Program-made: the position numbers and the translations under genes
Assembly (NCBI GenBank): GCA_030280995.1
Contig: JASXTE010000002.1
Coordinates: 12,403,683-12,467,682, forward strand
Length of the DNA: 64,000 bases
Direction of reading: 5' to 3'
Source of the DNA: Hemileia vastatrix
Taxonomy: Eukaryota > Basidiomycota > Pucciniomycetes > Pucciniales > Zaghouaniaceae
Part shown: piece after piece, positions 41,555 through 53,680 of the stretch
Layout of the letters: each line of letters begins with the position of its first letter
How positions within the stretch are numbered: position 1 is the first letter of the stretch
The notes under the pieces: model-generated
The model's database searches: none
The model's input: only the letters and a program-made list of their open reading frames with translations
What the model was told of the DNA's origin: nothing

Positions 41555-42715
41555 AATAAATATTTATGCTATAGCAACACAGTTGACCATTTACTTCTCC
41601 AAGGTGTTAAAAAAATGTGATGATGGCAACAGATGAGCTATTTTTTTAAAAATATTTCCAAATGATCTCAATACATTCATCAGCTCAAGGATTTCCCAGT
41701 CTATAGTCAAATCCTTTACTCTCAACTTTTTCTGATTGAAGAGTACAAGCCTTGTTATTCCTCTAACATTTTCTTGTCCTCACCTTCCTCATCTTTAGAT
41801 TCTTCTCCCCCTTTTTTTCTCTTCCTTGATCTCTGATAATGAGGGTCCTGTAAAGAAAGCTTAACCTCCTCAAGAATGTGAGTAGTTAAGCTCACAACTA
41901 AAAACTGAAATGATCTGTTTTAACATTATTTAGATTTTAGTTTTATTGTAAAAAATTACCTGAAACCAGCTAGTAGGTGCCATTCCCTAAATTCAATTGT
42001 AATTCAAAGCAAGCACAAATTTGATGCTGAGCAATCTGGTGTGCTCAGTGTTCAATGTGCAGCCCAGCTGAAGTTTTTCTGTTGAACTAAAACTGAATCA
42101 AATCAAAGATTAAGATTGGAACCTGCTATCAGTTGGCCTCATTTCTTTTTCTCACAGGGGGGAAACCCAATGGAACAGACATCTAGTAGTTTTTTGGTCC
42201 CCAGTCAAACTCAGTCCATAATTCTTGTCTGAACTGTAGAGTAACTCTGGTTGAACTCATCACCTCCCATTGTCTCACAAAGGGGATGTACCAGACTCAA
42301 ACAAAGTCACTACCAAAATCAAGCACAAAATTGCCACATGAAGCCAAAAAAAGCACTATACATCTAGTGCGCACTCTTTTCTCCTTGTGACTGTTGTTTG
42401 ACATTTAATATTTTTTTCCTAGCTTCACTTGTTGTTTAAACCTTCTCTTGGGTGTTGGATGTACATCAGCCTGTATTATTGGTGGTGCTGATTTGGCCTT
42501 TATGATTTTTGGTAGAAAAAAATCAAGGTTATTTTGTCTTCAATACATTTTGGCTCCTATACAATGATAAGTGTGTTTTCATATTTTGATGAAAGAGCAT
42601 TGTATTAAGCAGCTTTTTTGGTTTAAAATACTTGAGGAAATTTTTTTACATCCCCAAAGGAAACTGAAAAAACAGTGTAATAGATTTGGGTTTAGTTCAG
42701 TGTAAGTATCAATGA
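41555..42715. other. Intergenic region between H2-d and the methyltransferase gene
   Basis: No credible ORF. Around 42180-42260 are TCAGTCCATAATTCTTGTCTGAACTG-like pieces resembling CACTA-like subterminal repeats. 42348-42376 holds a diverged copy of the 7716 palindrome with its flanks. This looks like decayed repeat sequence reaching the gene's 3' side. Confidence 0.45.
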
Positions 42716-43757
42716 TTAAGTGTCAGGTTCTAGTTCCATAAACAAGAGGGTTTCCCATTGGTCTTGACCCGAGGCGAGACCATTTCTCCATAACTCTGAA
42801 TCATTCCACTGCTGTATTTGCTCTTTTGAAATCATCATAGTACAAGGATGAGGTGTGAGTTGAAGGATATGAAGGCCTGGACTAGGATGATATCTTTTCC
42901 AAATGGGCTTTCCATCGGGACTTGAATGGTCTGTCGATAAGATAGGGTTAAGGGAAAAGTAACGCCCTGCACAAATTACAATTCATTTTTTTAAAAAAGG
43001 CAATCATTTTGAGATTGTGGCTTTTTTTTTTTTTTTCTTTTCCAAAAAAACAAATGATTGCGCTATAGGACGCACCCAGCAGTGCAAAGAACGGGGCTTC
43101 TTTGGAAGGCGTTCTTTCTTTGTATCCCAGTATGATGGTGCTCAGTAAGTCGTCACTGACTTTAACATTCGAGTTGTTATAGCTATAGTTAACAGTGATG
43201 GTGAGTGCCAGGAGTGTACGAATCAAAGGAGCATAAAGAAATGGAAAGTAAACCAGATCTGAACAAATGATCAGGGTTTTTTCTCCTTCAAGATGGTTTT
43301 GAGAAGACACCAAATCGCAAGCCGCCTTGATATCGCCCCAAACAAGCGGGCGAGCACTAATGGGAAGAGAGGCTGAAGTGATTTGAGAAGAGATATTGCG
43401 AGATAGAAGAGAAAGAACGTCTGGAAAATCAGTGGCGGTGATGCGAATGGGTTGAGGAGAAGAAGTGTGATTTGCCAAAGAAATAGGGAGATATGCTGTG
43501 CCAGATCCTAGATCGATGATGTGAAGGGGAGTTGACAGCGAGTGCAAGGGAGAAGGGGGGAGAAATGAGGAGTGAGAGTGAGGGTGTGGAGGGGAGAAAT
43601 AAAGAGAAAGATAGAAGGCTGCATCCCATGTTTTGGCGGCAATGCCATATGTGTGGACATCAGCAGATGAAGGAGGGGCAGAATCAAAGTGATAGCTGGA
43701 CAGCTGGAGACCTGGAGGGAGATTTGCCCAGGCGTGGAGAGTGGCAGGGGAAGACAT
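42716..43757 (-). CDS. Methyltransf_16-type protein methyltransferase (METTL21/EFM-like), two exons
   Basis: Seven-beta-strand SAM-dependent methyltransferase; members of this family often methylate lysines of translation factors or chaperones, but the substrate here cannot be told. ATG chosen at 43757 (MSSPATLHAW); a longer frame to 43790 lacks an ATG. Exon 1 43757-43076, intron 43075-42967 (GT-AG, 109 bp), exon 2 42966-42716; 310 residues. Motifs: GIAAKTWDAAFYLS, SAM-binding IIDLGSGTAYLPISLA (residues about 83-98), TATDFPDVL (acidic SAM contact), a post-II DLVYFP matching the DxxY signature, ILGYKERTPSKEAPFFALLG just before the intron, then RYFSLNP. Intact. It lies head to head with the ATPase gene, 158 bp away, so a shared promoter is likely. 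Confidence 0.82.
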
Positions 43758-43915
43758 GGGCAGACAGGCAGGATGTATGCGCGCATGCAACCGCTTTTTT
43801 TTTTCACGGTCTTTTTTTCAAGTGCATTTTTTCATCCTGGCCAATGAACATCCACCGGATCCCTCTCTCTTTTTCCACTGGCTTGAAGGCGTCTCTCAAT
43901 CCTTGCCGACTCTCC
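43758..43915. promoter_or_regulatory. Short divergent intergenic region, probable bidirectional promoter
   Basis: The two start codons are 158 bp apart. The region contains a T run (43797-43804) and TCAAGTGCATTTTTTCATCC, but no clear TATA box. Inferred from the head-to-head arrangement of two intact genes only. Confidence 0.5.
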
Positions 43916-46771
43916 ATGGCAATGTCTGGTGCGCTTCATTCGTCTGCATCTTCATGTGATTTCACACTCATTCAGTCTCTTTTTTAGGTCGAGGTCAATA
44001 CTATAAAGCACGTTACGGCGGTGGTCGTGGAGGTGGAGGAGGTGTTGGTGTTGGTGGAAGTGCTGCTAGGAATCATACTTTCTCTTCTTCAGCGTCGTCG
44101 TCTGCCGACTACTCTAAGCGTCCCCGTCTGGCTGCCTCAACCCGCGATGGATCATTATTAAAAAATATGCTGATTGAGCGTGATGGTCGGTCAGTGTAAT
44201 ATCTCGCCTGTATCGATCCCCTGAGTTTGCGACGTTTTGCTAACTTCATAGTGGTGCTTCCCTCTTGATATCTTTATCGATCATCGACTCTTTCAGTTCC
44301 TATCCTGCCTATCATGATATCGAAGGATCATGGAACTTTCCTTCCTATCTACTTACCATTCCTCGCGCCCAGTCAGATCCTTTTGCTCCCCCAACGAGAG
44401 CCCAATTAGATATTTCATCCCAACAACATCAATGGCCTGGTTATCTGTATTCTTCCCCCATCAGGCGCATTGCATTTGCCGATTGGCTCACTCGCCAATT
44501 CTCTAAAGCTATTAACTCTTATGGCAAGTCTTCCTCCCCTTCTTCGGGGGGATGGCATGGACCCAAGGGCGGTAATTTAAATATCGACTGCCCTGATAGC
44601 GAAGTCCATTCACGAACTTCGTGTCTTATTGATCCCTCCTCCGGTTTGTTCAAGCTGCGATTTACCGTTAGTCTTCCAGCTAGAGGACGTAGTATACTTG
44701 GACACGCTGCATCTCAGGTTGTCTGTGAAGAATTGGATCAATGTATAAAGAAATCTATTCTTCAGAATCAACAAGCTGAGGCCGAGGCGAAAAAATGGGT
44801 GGAATCTGTTGAAGATCAGGAAGCGTTAAGAAATATGGTTAGCAAGGCTGGTCAGTTGAAAACATAAATCTAAACATTCACATTTCTTCCTTAGCTTACG
44901 TTCACTTTTTTTTTCTGACTTGGATGAGACAGGCTTAGTCGCCTTTATTGGCAATGGCTCTATATTACCCAGAGCATCTGGAGCTTCTTCTGCTCCGATG
45001 CCTTCAACTGCAAAAGGTTTGGTTCCCTTTCAAAGTCCATCCACCCTTGAACAGTCTTTCACACTTCCTAACCGAGGGGAAGTCAGAGGAATGGCGATTC
45101 CCAAGGGAATAACTATGATTGTTGGAGGAGGCTTTCACGTATGCTCAACAGTGTAGACCTTTATCATATGTGATTTCTAATTCTACCAACTCTACCTTGA
45201 TGTTTCTTTCAACAGGGAAAGTCAACATTGCTTGAAGCAATCTCACATGGTTCTTCAAATCATACTCCCACATCAGGATTGAACTTAGTTGTTACTCCAA
45301 GAAATACTTTGCCATTAGCATCTGAAGATGGACGAGCAGTCAATTCTGTTAATATATCCCCATTTATTGGTAACTTGCCCAATGGAAAAGATACAAATTG
45401 TTTTTCCACTGAAGATGCAAGTGGTAGCACAAGTATGGCTGCTAGCTGTGTCGAAGCGTTAGAATTGTTTGGTAAACAGGGCGGCACCTTATTGTTGGAC
45501 GAGGATGGCTGCGCTGGTAAGCTGAAGTTCCATAATAAACTCTAAGCTTTTGTTAAGTGTGCCAATAATTTTGTTTCAAAAAAATATTAATTAAATTGTA
45601 ATTATCTTTTCCGAATTACAGTCAATTTTCTGATTCGTAAGCCCATTATCCAAAGAAAAGTATAATGTTTAATTTATCTCAGTGAAATTGATTGGATCTT
45701 TTTTCCGGTGGAAGGTGATCGGAAAATGCAGATGTTAGTCCAAAAGGAATCCGAACCAATCACACCTTATATCTATAAAGTATATTTTGCACCTATTATT
45801 GTTCACATTTTAAATTTCATCACTTAACTTGGTAATGTTCATTATTTAGATAAAGTCTTTATACAAAGAACATAATATTTCGACTATCATGGTTGTGGGT
45901 GGCTGCGGTCAGTTTACTTCAACCTCGAAAGATTTCAGCTTTAAACAGTCTTTAATTTGTTTTATTTATTTATTTATTCAGGTGATTATTGCGATGTCGC
46001 AGATCTCTGCATCATGATGGATAACTATCAACCAAAGTTTGTTGCTTGATTCAAACTTTGGCTTATTTGATCTTATTTGTGTTTCATCTACATGATTAAT
46101 ATCAATTCTATTTTCCAGAGTTATGGGCTAAATATTTGGATTGTTTTATTTCTAGAGATATCACCCAACATTCGAAAAAGGTGGCGGAAAAGTTTCCTTC
46201 AACTATTCCAAACGAAAGTAAGTCAGAATTTATAAACTATTTTACTTCCTCATCTGGTCATCTTAAGTTGGGAGAAAATAATAATGGGCTGCTGATATTA
46301 ACAATTTTTCTTTTAATAAATCTGTTCTTTTTACTAGTTGAACCATTTGGTTCCATTAACTCTCGTGAAGTACTTGCTAAGTCACTTTTACCGGATTCAA
46401 GTCCCAAAATTAGCGCACGGAATCGATATTTGATTCAACATGGGGATGATGCCCAAAACCCTAGTCATCAATTGGACCTTAGTGGGCTTGTTCAGATATC
46501 AACGATCAGTCAGACTAAGGGGATCGCAGCATTTTTGTCATATCTAGCCAGTCATCATCCTTCAACGAAAAATGATAACAACAGTTGGATAAAGATTACG
46601 GAGGCGATGGAAATTTATGAGAAACTGTGGGAAACCAACACACTTGATGAACCTGCCAACTCTTTAGGAGAAGCAGGAAGAACAGATCCTGGATCTATTG
46701 AAAAAGTGGATAAGTTGCAAATTGGGATGACTTTGAATCGACTCAGAACATCTCGCGTCAAGATGATTTGA
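43916..46771 (+). CDS. ABC-class P-loop ATPase (COG3044/PF09818-like), 11 exons
   Basis: Predicted ABC-type ATPase of unknown role. Exons: 43916-43928, 43988-44189, 44297-44850, 44933-45138, 45216-45516, 45622-45636, 45715-45779, 45850-45907, 45982-46036, 46156-46217, 46338-46771. These give 1965 bp, 654 residues, in frame throughout; all introns are GT-AG, three with GTCAGT donors. Start MAMSGRGQYYKARYGGGRG is the RG-rich N-terminus usual in fungi (the second ATG could also serve). Then YPAYHDIEGSWNFP, GLVAFIGNGSILPR, Walker A GGGFHGKST (split by intron 4), DASGSTSMAAS signature-like, Walker B LLLDEDGCA followed by VNFLIRDRKMQ, EPITPYIYK, STIMVVGGCGDYCDVAD. Exon 6 is only 15 bp. The C-terminal domain keeps LDLSGLVQI and SQTKGIAAFLSYL. 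No inactivating change seen. Confidence 0.9.
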
Positions 46772-47236
46772 AAAGAAACATAAAAAACTTCTTATTACTT
46801 TTTACAGAAAAAAAAAATAAAAAAACAGAACATCCATATTTGTTTTAAAAAGTTACATACTTTTTACAAAAAACATTGATCAAAACAATGTTTTCCAGAG
46901 GATGATTAAGTGGCTGGCTGAGATTGAAAAAAAGAATGAAAAAATGTGGATTTTGGTTGGGCTGTTGATTGAAAATGATGATGATGAGAACTACCTATCT
47001 ATCTATATATATATAATGCACTTTATAACTGATAGCTTATTGCTTTTATGACTAATAATACAAGTATCTAACTCTCCTCCCCCTTTTTTTTGGTCATTAG
47101 CTGGTGCTGGCTAGTGAAGTGTAAAGAGATCAATAAAGTATGATGGTGTATGAGCAGATAAATAGAATATAGAAAAGAGCAAGAATAGCCTGAGACATAA
47201 ATCAGTAGATGTTTCTGCCAACCAATGATATTGATT
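46772..47236. other. Intergenic region downstream of the ATPase gene
   Basis: AT-rich, no gene seen. Contains a short (CTAT)n/(TA)n microsatellite at about 46994-47016. AATAAAAAAAC at about 46811 could serve as a polyadenylation region. Ends at the H2-b terminus. Confidence 0.6.
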
Positions 47237-47581
47237 GGGGGTATCAAAGTTGACCAATCTGCAATTAAATTAATTGCAGATAAAAACCCTTATATCCCAA
47301 TTATCTTCCACAATTATTTTTGCTAATAATTGGGTTATTAGATATTTTACTTGTCAAAGTTGACCTCTTATTCAACATTTTTCTACTAAATTTTTCATAA
47401 CCACATATCAGACAACTTTCTGCCATAACCACATCTTGGCCTACTTTCATTCATAACCACATCTTTGACTACTCTCTGGATATGCCTTCTACCTTGCTGC
47501 GCACACCCATTCTCTCCATTCAGAACACATCACTATCTCATCTGCTTGTTTTTGCTCCTTTTCATCTTCAATTATCTTAAC

Positions 47582-48967
47582 ATGCCCTGTCATCATAGAT
47601 CTTCTCAAAGGCAGCCTTTCCCCAGTTGTTCTTCAAATTGCACTACTTCCTTTTTCCCCCTCTCAGCCGAGAAATCAAAGACCATTCAATTAAAACATAA
47701 TAATCATCTCATTCTTATCCACTGGCTGAAAACTAAATCTAACTATGATTCTTTTTTTGGTACTGAAAATGCAACTAAAGTAGGATGCCCCCTGCATCAA
47801 AAGTTAATGGTTATCTACTAATGGCCAATGAATTACAGAATAAGACCAAGGGAAGGATAGATCTTTTACCTAAACAGATTTCTGAACATTTCAAGAAGTA
47901 CCAAGCCAAACACAAGAAGGCAAAGACTCTTTCACCTTCCACCAGTTTTGGTATTACTGACATCAATATCAGTAAGGGCATAAAATCCATAGATGATAAA
48001 CTTGAATCTTTATGTCCTTACCTTAAAGAGATGGATGCTATTTTTGGAGAGCAAGCCAATGTTAATAATGAAAACATGTTGGATGGTGATAATGCTATCA
48101 CTGAACATGATGTCAAATAAAATCTTTTTCCTTCTTCTTCTACTCAAGCCTTCCCTCATTAAACTTCCACAAATCAAGATATCTTTTCAATAGATCCTTA
48201 CGGTAATATAAACCAACCTGATCTAACTCAAGTATGTTTTTTTATCTTATCAATTCTTTTTTTTATTTACATTTTCTAATTTCTAAAAAGGCTGAAGAAC
48301 AAACACAGGAGCCACAATCAACTGATTCAGAAACCAGCAACAATGATGAGTAGGAAAATGTGACCTTGAACAAAATACAAAGGGCTTCAAGTAGTCTAAA
48401 TTTCCACTCTCAAAGAAGAAGAAAATTGATACTTCATATCAAACCCCTTTTTCTTCTATCAAAGAATTTTAGGAGAAATGCAATGCTGGTAAGTGATACC
48501 ATACCTCTCAATACTTTACTCTGCTTTTCTTCTACTTTTTGTTAATATTTCTTATCACTCTAGAACAAGTGGAAGTTTTTAAAGAGACTCTAAATTTTGA
48601 AAAGCAAAAATAAAAGCTCTCTTTAAGGAGGGATGACAGAGTGCATGAATTGGAAGAGAGGAAGTACCAGCTTTCTTTACAGAAGGATGATAGGGCACAA
48701 GAATTTGAGGAGAGGAAGTATGAGCTCTCTTTACAGAAGGATGATAGGGCACAAGACATGGAGGAGAAGAAATTTGAGCTAACTCTTAGTATTGAAAAAT
48801 CAAAGAAAGAGGAGAAAACACTCGAGCATCAAAGCTTAATGGAACAGATAAAATTTATGCATTATCTCAAAGAAAATTTAAAGAAGAAAAAAAATTTAAT
48901 GGAATGTGTTACAGCCAATAAATCTTATGAGGAAATTGAATGTCTAATGAAATTTTTTAATGACTAG
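47582..48967 (+). pseudogene. Myb/SANT-like coiled-coil gene of H2-b
   Basis: ATG 47582, but the first frame shifts near 47790. From 47785 the domain is open: VNGYLLMANELQNKTKGRIDLLPKQ, KHFKKYQAKHKKAKTL, ITDINISKGIKSIDDKLESLCPY, ending at a TAA (48120) where related copies continue. Later exons (about 48291-48485, 48562-48967) also hold a TAG and a TAA (48612). The coiled-coil array includes RKYQLSLQKDDRAQEFEE units and the C-terminus KSYEEIECLMKFFND. Inactive. Confidence 0.72.
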
Positions 48968-49119
48968 TTTGTTATATTTCTTTCATACTTCAACTATTCA
49001 TAATTATTTGTACATAAAATTTTACAATAATTTCCTGTATTTCATTAGTCTATCCATCATTAGTTGAATTTTTGTATTTTAATTTTTAAAAAAATTTTAA
49101 ATAAAGTTTTCAAGTCTCA

Positions 49120-49450
49120 TTTGAAAATTTGCTGATCCCCCCCCTGTATTTTTTTTTTTGAAGTAAGGGGTGGGTATCACCAAAATTCTTTCAACTCAAG
49201 AATCTTGAAAGTCTTATGAAAATTTGGCATTACCAACCCCCCGCATTTTACAGGTATCACAAAAATTCTTTCAAGTCAAGAATTTTCAAGTCTTATAAGA
49301 AATTTTGGCAATACTCCCCCCTGCATTTTATCGAAGTAAGGGACAGGTATCACCAAAATTTCAAGTCAAAAATTTTACATGTCAGATTTGAAAATGTGGC
49401 AATACCCCACCCCTGAATTTTATTGAAGTAAGGGGTGGGAATCACCAAAA
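49120..49450. repeat. About 91-bp tandem repeat, H2-b copy
   Basis: Three to four units of GAAAATTTGGCAATACCCCC ... TGCATTTTATTGAAGTAAGGGGTGGG ... TCACCAAAATTTCAAGTCA. Same position and strand sense as in H2-a. Confidence 0.72.
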
Positions 49451-49736
49451 TTTAACAAAATTACATATATTAATATATAAACAACTAATATATATATTAA
49501 TTTCCCTAGTTTTAAAGTAATGACAATTCCTCTAGCCAAAATGTGGATAAAATCTAGAAAAAATGTATGGGACTTTCCACAAGTGTAGGGTGAGAAACCT
49601 TATGAAACAAATAAATGTTGACATGATTCCCATTTATACGACACAAGGTTGTTGTCCCATTACTTTACTTTATGAAACTGAAATATAAGAGTTATTTATT
49701 AAAAATTTATGAAAAAATAAAAAACATTTGATGACT

Positions 49737-52250
49737 CTACTCATCCCCATACTTTTTTGATTTGCATAAAGTTTTTTTATATTTGTTAAATTTACCTTCT
49801 TTTTTTACTTTGTTTATTTGGTGGATTAATTTTTGGCTGATTTGAAATGAACATCCAAAATGTGTGAACTCTTGACAAGATTCCAAGCCAGGTGGAGCTT
49901 TGGTCATTTGGTGATGATCCTGAGAATAGTTCCAAATTGTTTCAATCACACCATTTCCCAAACCAAAATCAATCATGCACTTATGGTCTGGAAAATATGA
50001 GCAATGTCCTTTGATTTTAGCTGGAGATGGTATTGGTTGGCCAGTTTTTGGATTGATATATGAGAAAATTCCAAAAGTAAGATAATTGGCATCATTACTA
50101 TCAATATGAATCTTATTGTGCAATCCTGTATGAGTAATAATAACATTTGAAAAATAAAAGATATTGGTTTCTAATTTTTTACCCAATCAGAGTCACACCA
50201 ATTTGGTATTCCAAATTTTGTAGCAAGTTGATTATTCTTTTCAAAAGCTTTAGTGCAGAGTTTTTTGAGGTCAAGAGCAAGAAAAGTATTAAAAGAAGGT
50301 AAGGTTTCCCATAAGCAAAAATCATCATCTTTTTCAGCTATAGATAATTTTTTAAGTAAAGAATAGATGCCTATGAAAAATAAAATTATTGACATGATTT
50401 TAATAATGAAAAATAAATATTATCAGACATACCAAGAGAATAGCCTTTAACAAATCCTGGTCTCCAAAAAAATCTTATTATATTACCACCCAAAAAATTC
50501 ATATTCCTTAATGGTAAGCAAACCAAAGCCATTTGATATAGTGTTATTGTCAGCCAGGCTGTCTCAGGAGCCCAGTAAAATGTATAATATTTTATTGGAG
50601 GGAATAAAGTGATGTGTTTTATGCATTTAAAATAATATTTTATTACATAATAAAATTATATAAACATTTTATTAAAATAAGTAAAATAAGTATTATATTA
50701 ATTTTATTAATAAATAAATTATTTATACACTTACATCAAACATAATATATATCATATTCTATAAATCATGGCATATTTTTTATGTATTTAATATTAATAA
50801 ATTAATAATTAATTAATAGTAAATCTATATTATAATTACAATTGAAAAATTAAAATTATATATTGAATCAATCTTCTCATATGTTATAATCCATAAATAT
50901 TGGGTGCTTTTTTGACCCTTAACTGTGTTAAAAATATTTTATTAAATAATTTAAAATACTTACTTAATAAAATAAATTAAATGCTTAATTTTAATTATTG
51001 TTCATTAAATTAATTACTTGTTTCACTTAATTTAGTTATTACTCAAATGGAATAGTTAAAACAAGTACTAATTTCTGTTTTGGGCTTAATTTGATTATAT
51101 AATTAATTGTGTAAAACTGGGATGATTATATTGGTTCAATTAAAACACTTAAAACTCATTGTAATACCTATTTTGGATATATTACTCACAGTTTCCCATG
51201 TTAAAAATTTGTGTAGTTACTCACTATTTTTATTAACTGGGTTGGGAATGCAGGATGGGAAAAATTAGGTCTTATTTGTGGGTTTAATTACTTGTTTCAT
51301 ATTTTTCTCTCAACATCCAGGTTTCAATTATATTCTTTTATTTCTTGTTTCATTCTGTTATCATTTTGTATATTCAAATTTGTGGCCCTTCAGAGGACCC
51401 CTTGCCTATAAAAAGGTCTTGGGTAATCCCCTTCAGTCCATCACTTAAATTACTTACAATATTATAATCTACTATATTATTTTTTTATTTGTTGTGGCAC
51501 TTCTGTCCCCTTAAATATTAAATAAGTTAAAGGGTTGCTTTAACATTTTTTAATCATTAGTATTTGATATTTAAGCAGAGAGAATATAAAATAATTACTA
51601 TTGTAATCCAGTTCACCCATCAACATTTGTTCTATCAAATCTATTATATCATTGTCACTTTATCTTTTAGCCCCTTTTTTTTCTCTCCTCTCTTCTTTTA
51701 TCTTTAAATTTGTCCTCCTTCTCCTTCCTCTTCCTCTTCTCTGTTATTTCTCCTCCTACTAGACAAGCTGGCCAATAGTTATTATGAGACTGGATAGTTG
51801 ATTAAAGGTTTCATCTTTTGAACCCTTAAAAGAATGATTCCCATAAATAAATTGAGGTTTAAAAGAATTACTGATAACTTCTTTAATTTTATTGTCCTTA
51901 ATTTGGTTAAATATTTTAAATCTTCTAGTAACTCATTTGGATAAGAATTTTTTTTATCCACTCTAGTTTTATAGTACTCAATATTTCATCTATGGCCAAA
52001 TAAACAATCCAAATGAATTTTCTTTTTTAAATTTCTTTTATTCTGCTGAGTTTGAACATCATTTTTTTTTTGATATTTTGGATGATGATTGAAATAAAGT
52101 TGAATTTGAAAAAGATGATAAAAATGATAAAGAGGATGATGATAGAGAAGTAAGAGGTGATTCTGACAAAATAGGCATTTTTTTTGAACAAAAAAAAATT
52201 TGTGTCAAAAACCAAAAACCAAAAAAATTGCAAAAAAATAAAACCCACAA
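49737..52250 (-). pseudogene. TET/JBP-like 2OG-Fe(II) oxygenase gene of H2-b, split by a solo LTR
   Basis: Best-preserved core in the window. C-terminal block 50186-49737: LHNKIHIDSNDANYLTFGIF (HxD iron ligands), YINPKTGQPIPSPAKIKGH, FPDHKCMIDFGLGNGVIETIW, distal His in DHHQMTKAPPG, EFTHFGCSFQIS, ending SKKYGDE. The block before it (50395-50171) reads GIYSLLKKLSIAEKDDDFCLWETLPSF and LATKFGIPNWCDSDW; one frameshift lies between them. Upstream of the solo LTR (50548-51777) come the NQLSS, FKGSKDE, FIYGNHS and YPNELLEDLKYLTK stretches, then an ill-defined 5' part to about 52250. Convergent with the Myb-like gene. A TET/JBP assignment by motif order; a search is needed to confirm it. Confidence 0.65.
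50548..51777 (-). mobile_element. Solo LTR (1230 bp) related to gypsy-1, inside the TET-like gene
   Basis: Starts TGTCAGCCAGGCTGTC, similar to the gypsy-1 LTR along its length, with the TATA region GCCTATAAAAAGG at about 51404. Flanked by GTTAT (50543-50547 and 51778-51782). The empty site is visible in H2-d near 26431-26447 (complement). The end CCAATA is diverged from the gypsy-1 CGACA. Strand is uncertain, since no coding sequence remains; similarity in the plus direction would suggest plus. Confidence 0.82.
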
Positions 52251-52623
52251 AATTTAGTTTGTTTATTTAACCTTAAGAATTTTATTGATAAAAATTAATC
52301 CAAAAAATTTTTTTTGAAAAGAAATCAAATACTAAAACTGTCCTTGAAAAAAAAATTGATACAAAAAAAATTGAAATAAAATAAAGACAAACATCAGTAA
52401 AATTATTTGACAAAAAAATGAATTTTAAAGTTATTTTGTGTTAGATATACCACCTAAAGTCCTTGAAAAAAAATGATAAAGAAAAGTTATAATCAAAAAA
52501 TTAAGCTAAAAAAAAAAATTGTTTCAGAAAATTCTTTCACAAAAATAAAAATGAAAATTATAAACACACCAAATTTATTTTTGATTCAGCTTGAACTGAA
52601 TTTTTTTTTTTTTTTTTAATATT

Positions 52624-53478
52624 CACTATGCAATATTTGGGGGGGACTTGCTAGCAAGTCCTCAACTTGAAGTCAGATAGAACTCAGATGGAATTCAGAC
52701 TGAACCCATACTGAACTCATACTGAGCTTTACTTTGAACTCATCTTGTGCTCTTTTCCAAGGATTTATGTATCTTTACTGAAAGGATATTGATGTTTTAA
52801 TGCACAATTAATAGAAATAAAATAAGGAGAGCTTAAAAATCAGATTAATTCACAGAATTTTTAATGAAACATAATTGAATGTTAATTTTGAATTGAAATT
52901 GATCAATAAAAGGATGGAAAATTGTATTATTCATTACAAACATAACACTTTTAACCTGCGTAATTATTTCATTAATTTTTTTTGGAAAACATGTAAAACA
53001 CAATCAGTGACTGATTTTGTTAAAAATTCCTGTCAACTCAGAATTTGAAACTTTTATTTTTTAATTTTGGACTGTATAAACTAATTTTTTCTTTGATTTA
53101 AATTTATAATTTTTGTTTATGCATTATAATTATTTCCAGTTTAATTAATTTATCAAAAAAAACCATTGAACCATCAAAATTCTTAAATTTTATATCCTAG
53201 AATTCAGTGGAAAACAGACACAACTAAAGAGTTCCAATACAGGAATGTGTTTTTTCCTGATTTCTGACTCAATAAAGGAGTCTCATGCCTTCTTTATACT
53301 AAGAACTATTATTTTAAATATTATTTGTATATATTTCTTGAAAGAAGTCCATTTCTTATGATAGTAGAGTTCAATCCAGTTTTGAGATTTTCAAATTAAA
53401 AAGGATGATTAAAAGTAAAATAAAATTGATTTCTGCCTTTTACAGTTCTATATATTCCTCAAATACTAAGAATTTCAT
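52624..53478. mobile_element. CACTA-like element X2, left terminal piece
   Basis: Starts CACTATGCAATATTTGGGGGGG and ACTTGCTAGCAAGTCCTCAACTTGAAGTC, closely matching the 5478 element for several hundred bases. It adjoins ATT (52621-52623). It ends without its own terminus just before the MITE at 53482. No protein is encoded. Confidence 0.65.
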
Positions 53479-53481
53479 ATT

Positions 53482-53680
53482 AGGGGGTATCAAAGTTAGA
53501 AATTTGTAATTATTTTAAAGGTATTTTGCAATGCAAAAAGAAAGCCACAAACATGACATTAATTCTTGGTAAAAACTGTTTTGTGGGCACAAAATGGCAT
53601 ATTTTAAAAAATAATCATGGTTGATTTGGGTAAAAAAAGATGTATTTTGAAATGGAAGATTTCTAACTTTGATACCTCCT
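53482..53680. mobile_element. 199-bp Harbinger-type MITE
   Basis: TIR AGGGGGTATCAAAGTTAGAAAT at 53482, and AGGAGGTATCAAAGTTAGAAAT complementary at the right end (53680). Flanked by ATT (53479-53481 and 53681-53683). Non-coding. The right ATT directly abuts the TIR of H2-c. Related by terminus to H2, so it was probably mobilised by the H2 transposase. Confidence 0.85.

Larger units (their letters stand above)
47237..52623 (+). mobile_element. H2-b: Myb and TET half of an H2 transposon
   Basis: Begins GGGGGTATCAAAGTTGACC at 47237 (the leading A of the TIR is T here). Order: Myb-like gene (+), about 91-bp repeats, TET/JBP-like gene (-) split by a solo LTR, then the 5' spacer of that gene to AATATT at 52618-52623, where a CACTA-like terminus follows. 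The transposase half of the same element is H2-c (53684-56317), in inverted orientation. Confidence 0.82.

Noticed and set aside
43429..43987. ORFs antisense or out of frame to the methyltransferase gene
   Set aside because: Shadows of the real exon; they lack domains and one overlaps the divergent promoter and both start codons.
46136..46330. Hydrophobic segment LLILTIFLLINLFFLLVE read as a membrane helix in the ATPase gene
   Set aside because: It is an unspliced intron (46218-46337, 120 bp, a multiple of three) with a GTAAGT donor and CTAG acceptor; the family has no such segment.
52027..52250. 73-residue hydrophobic ORF as a membrane protein
   Set aside because: Lies in the T-rich 5' part of the oxygenase pseudogene; the frame is not kept in the H2-d counterpart (11190-11400).
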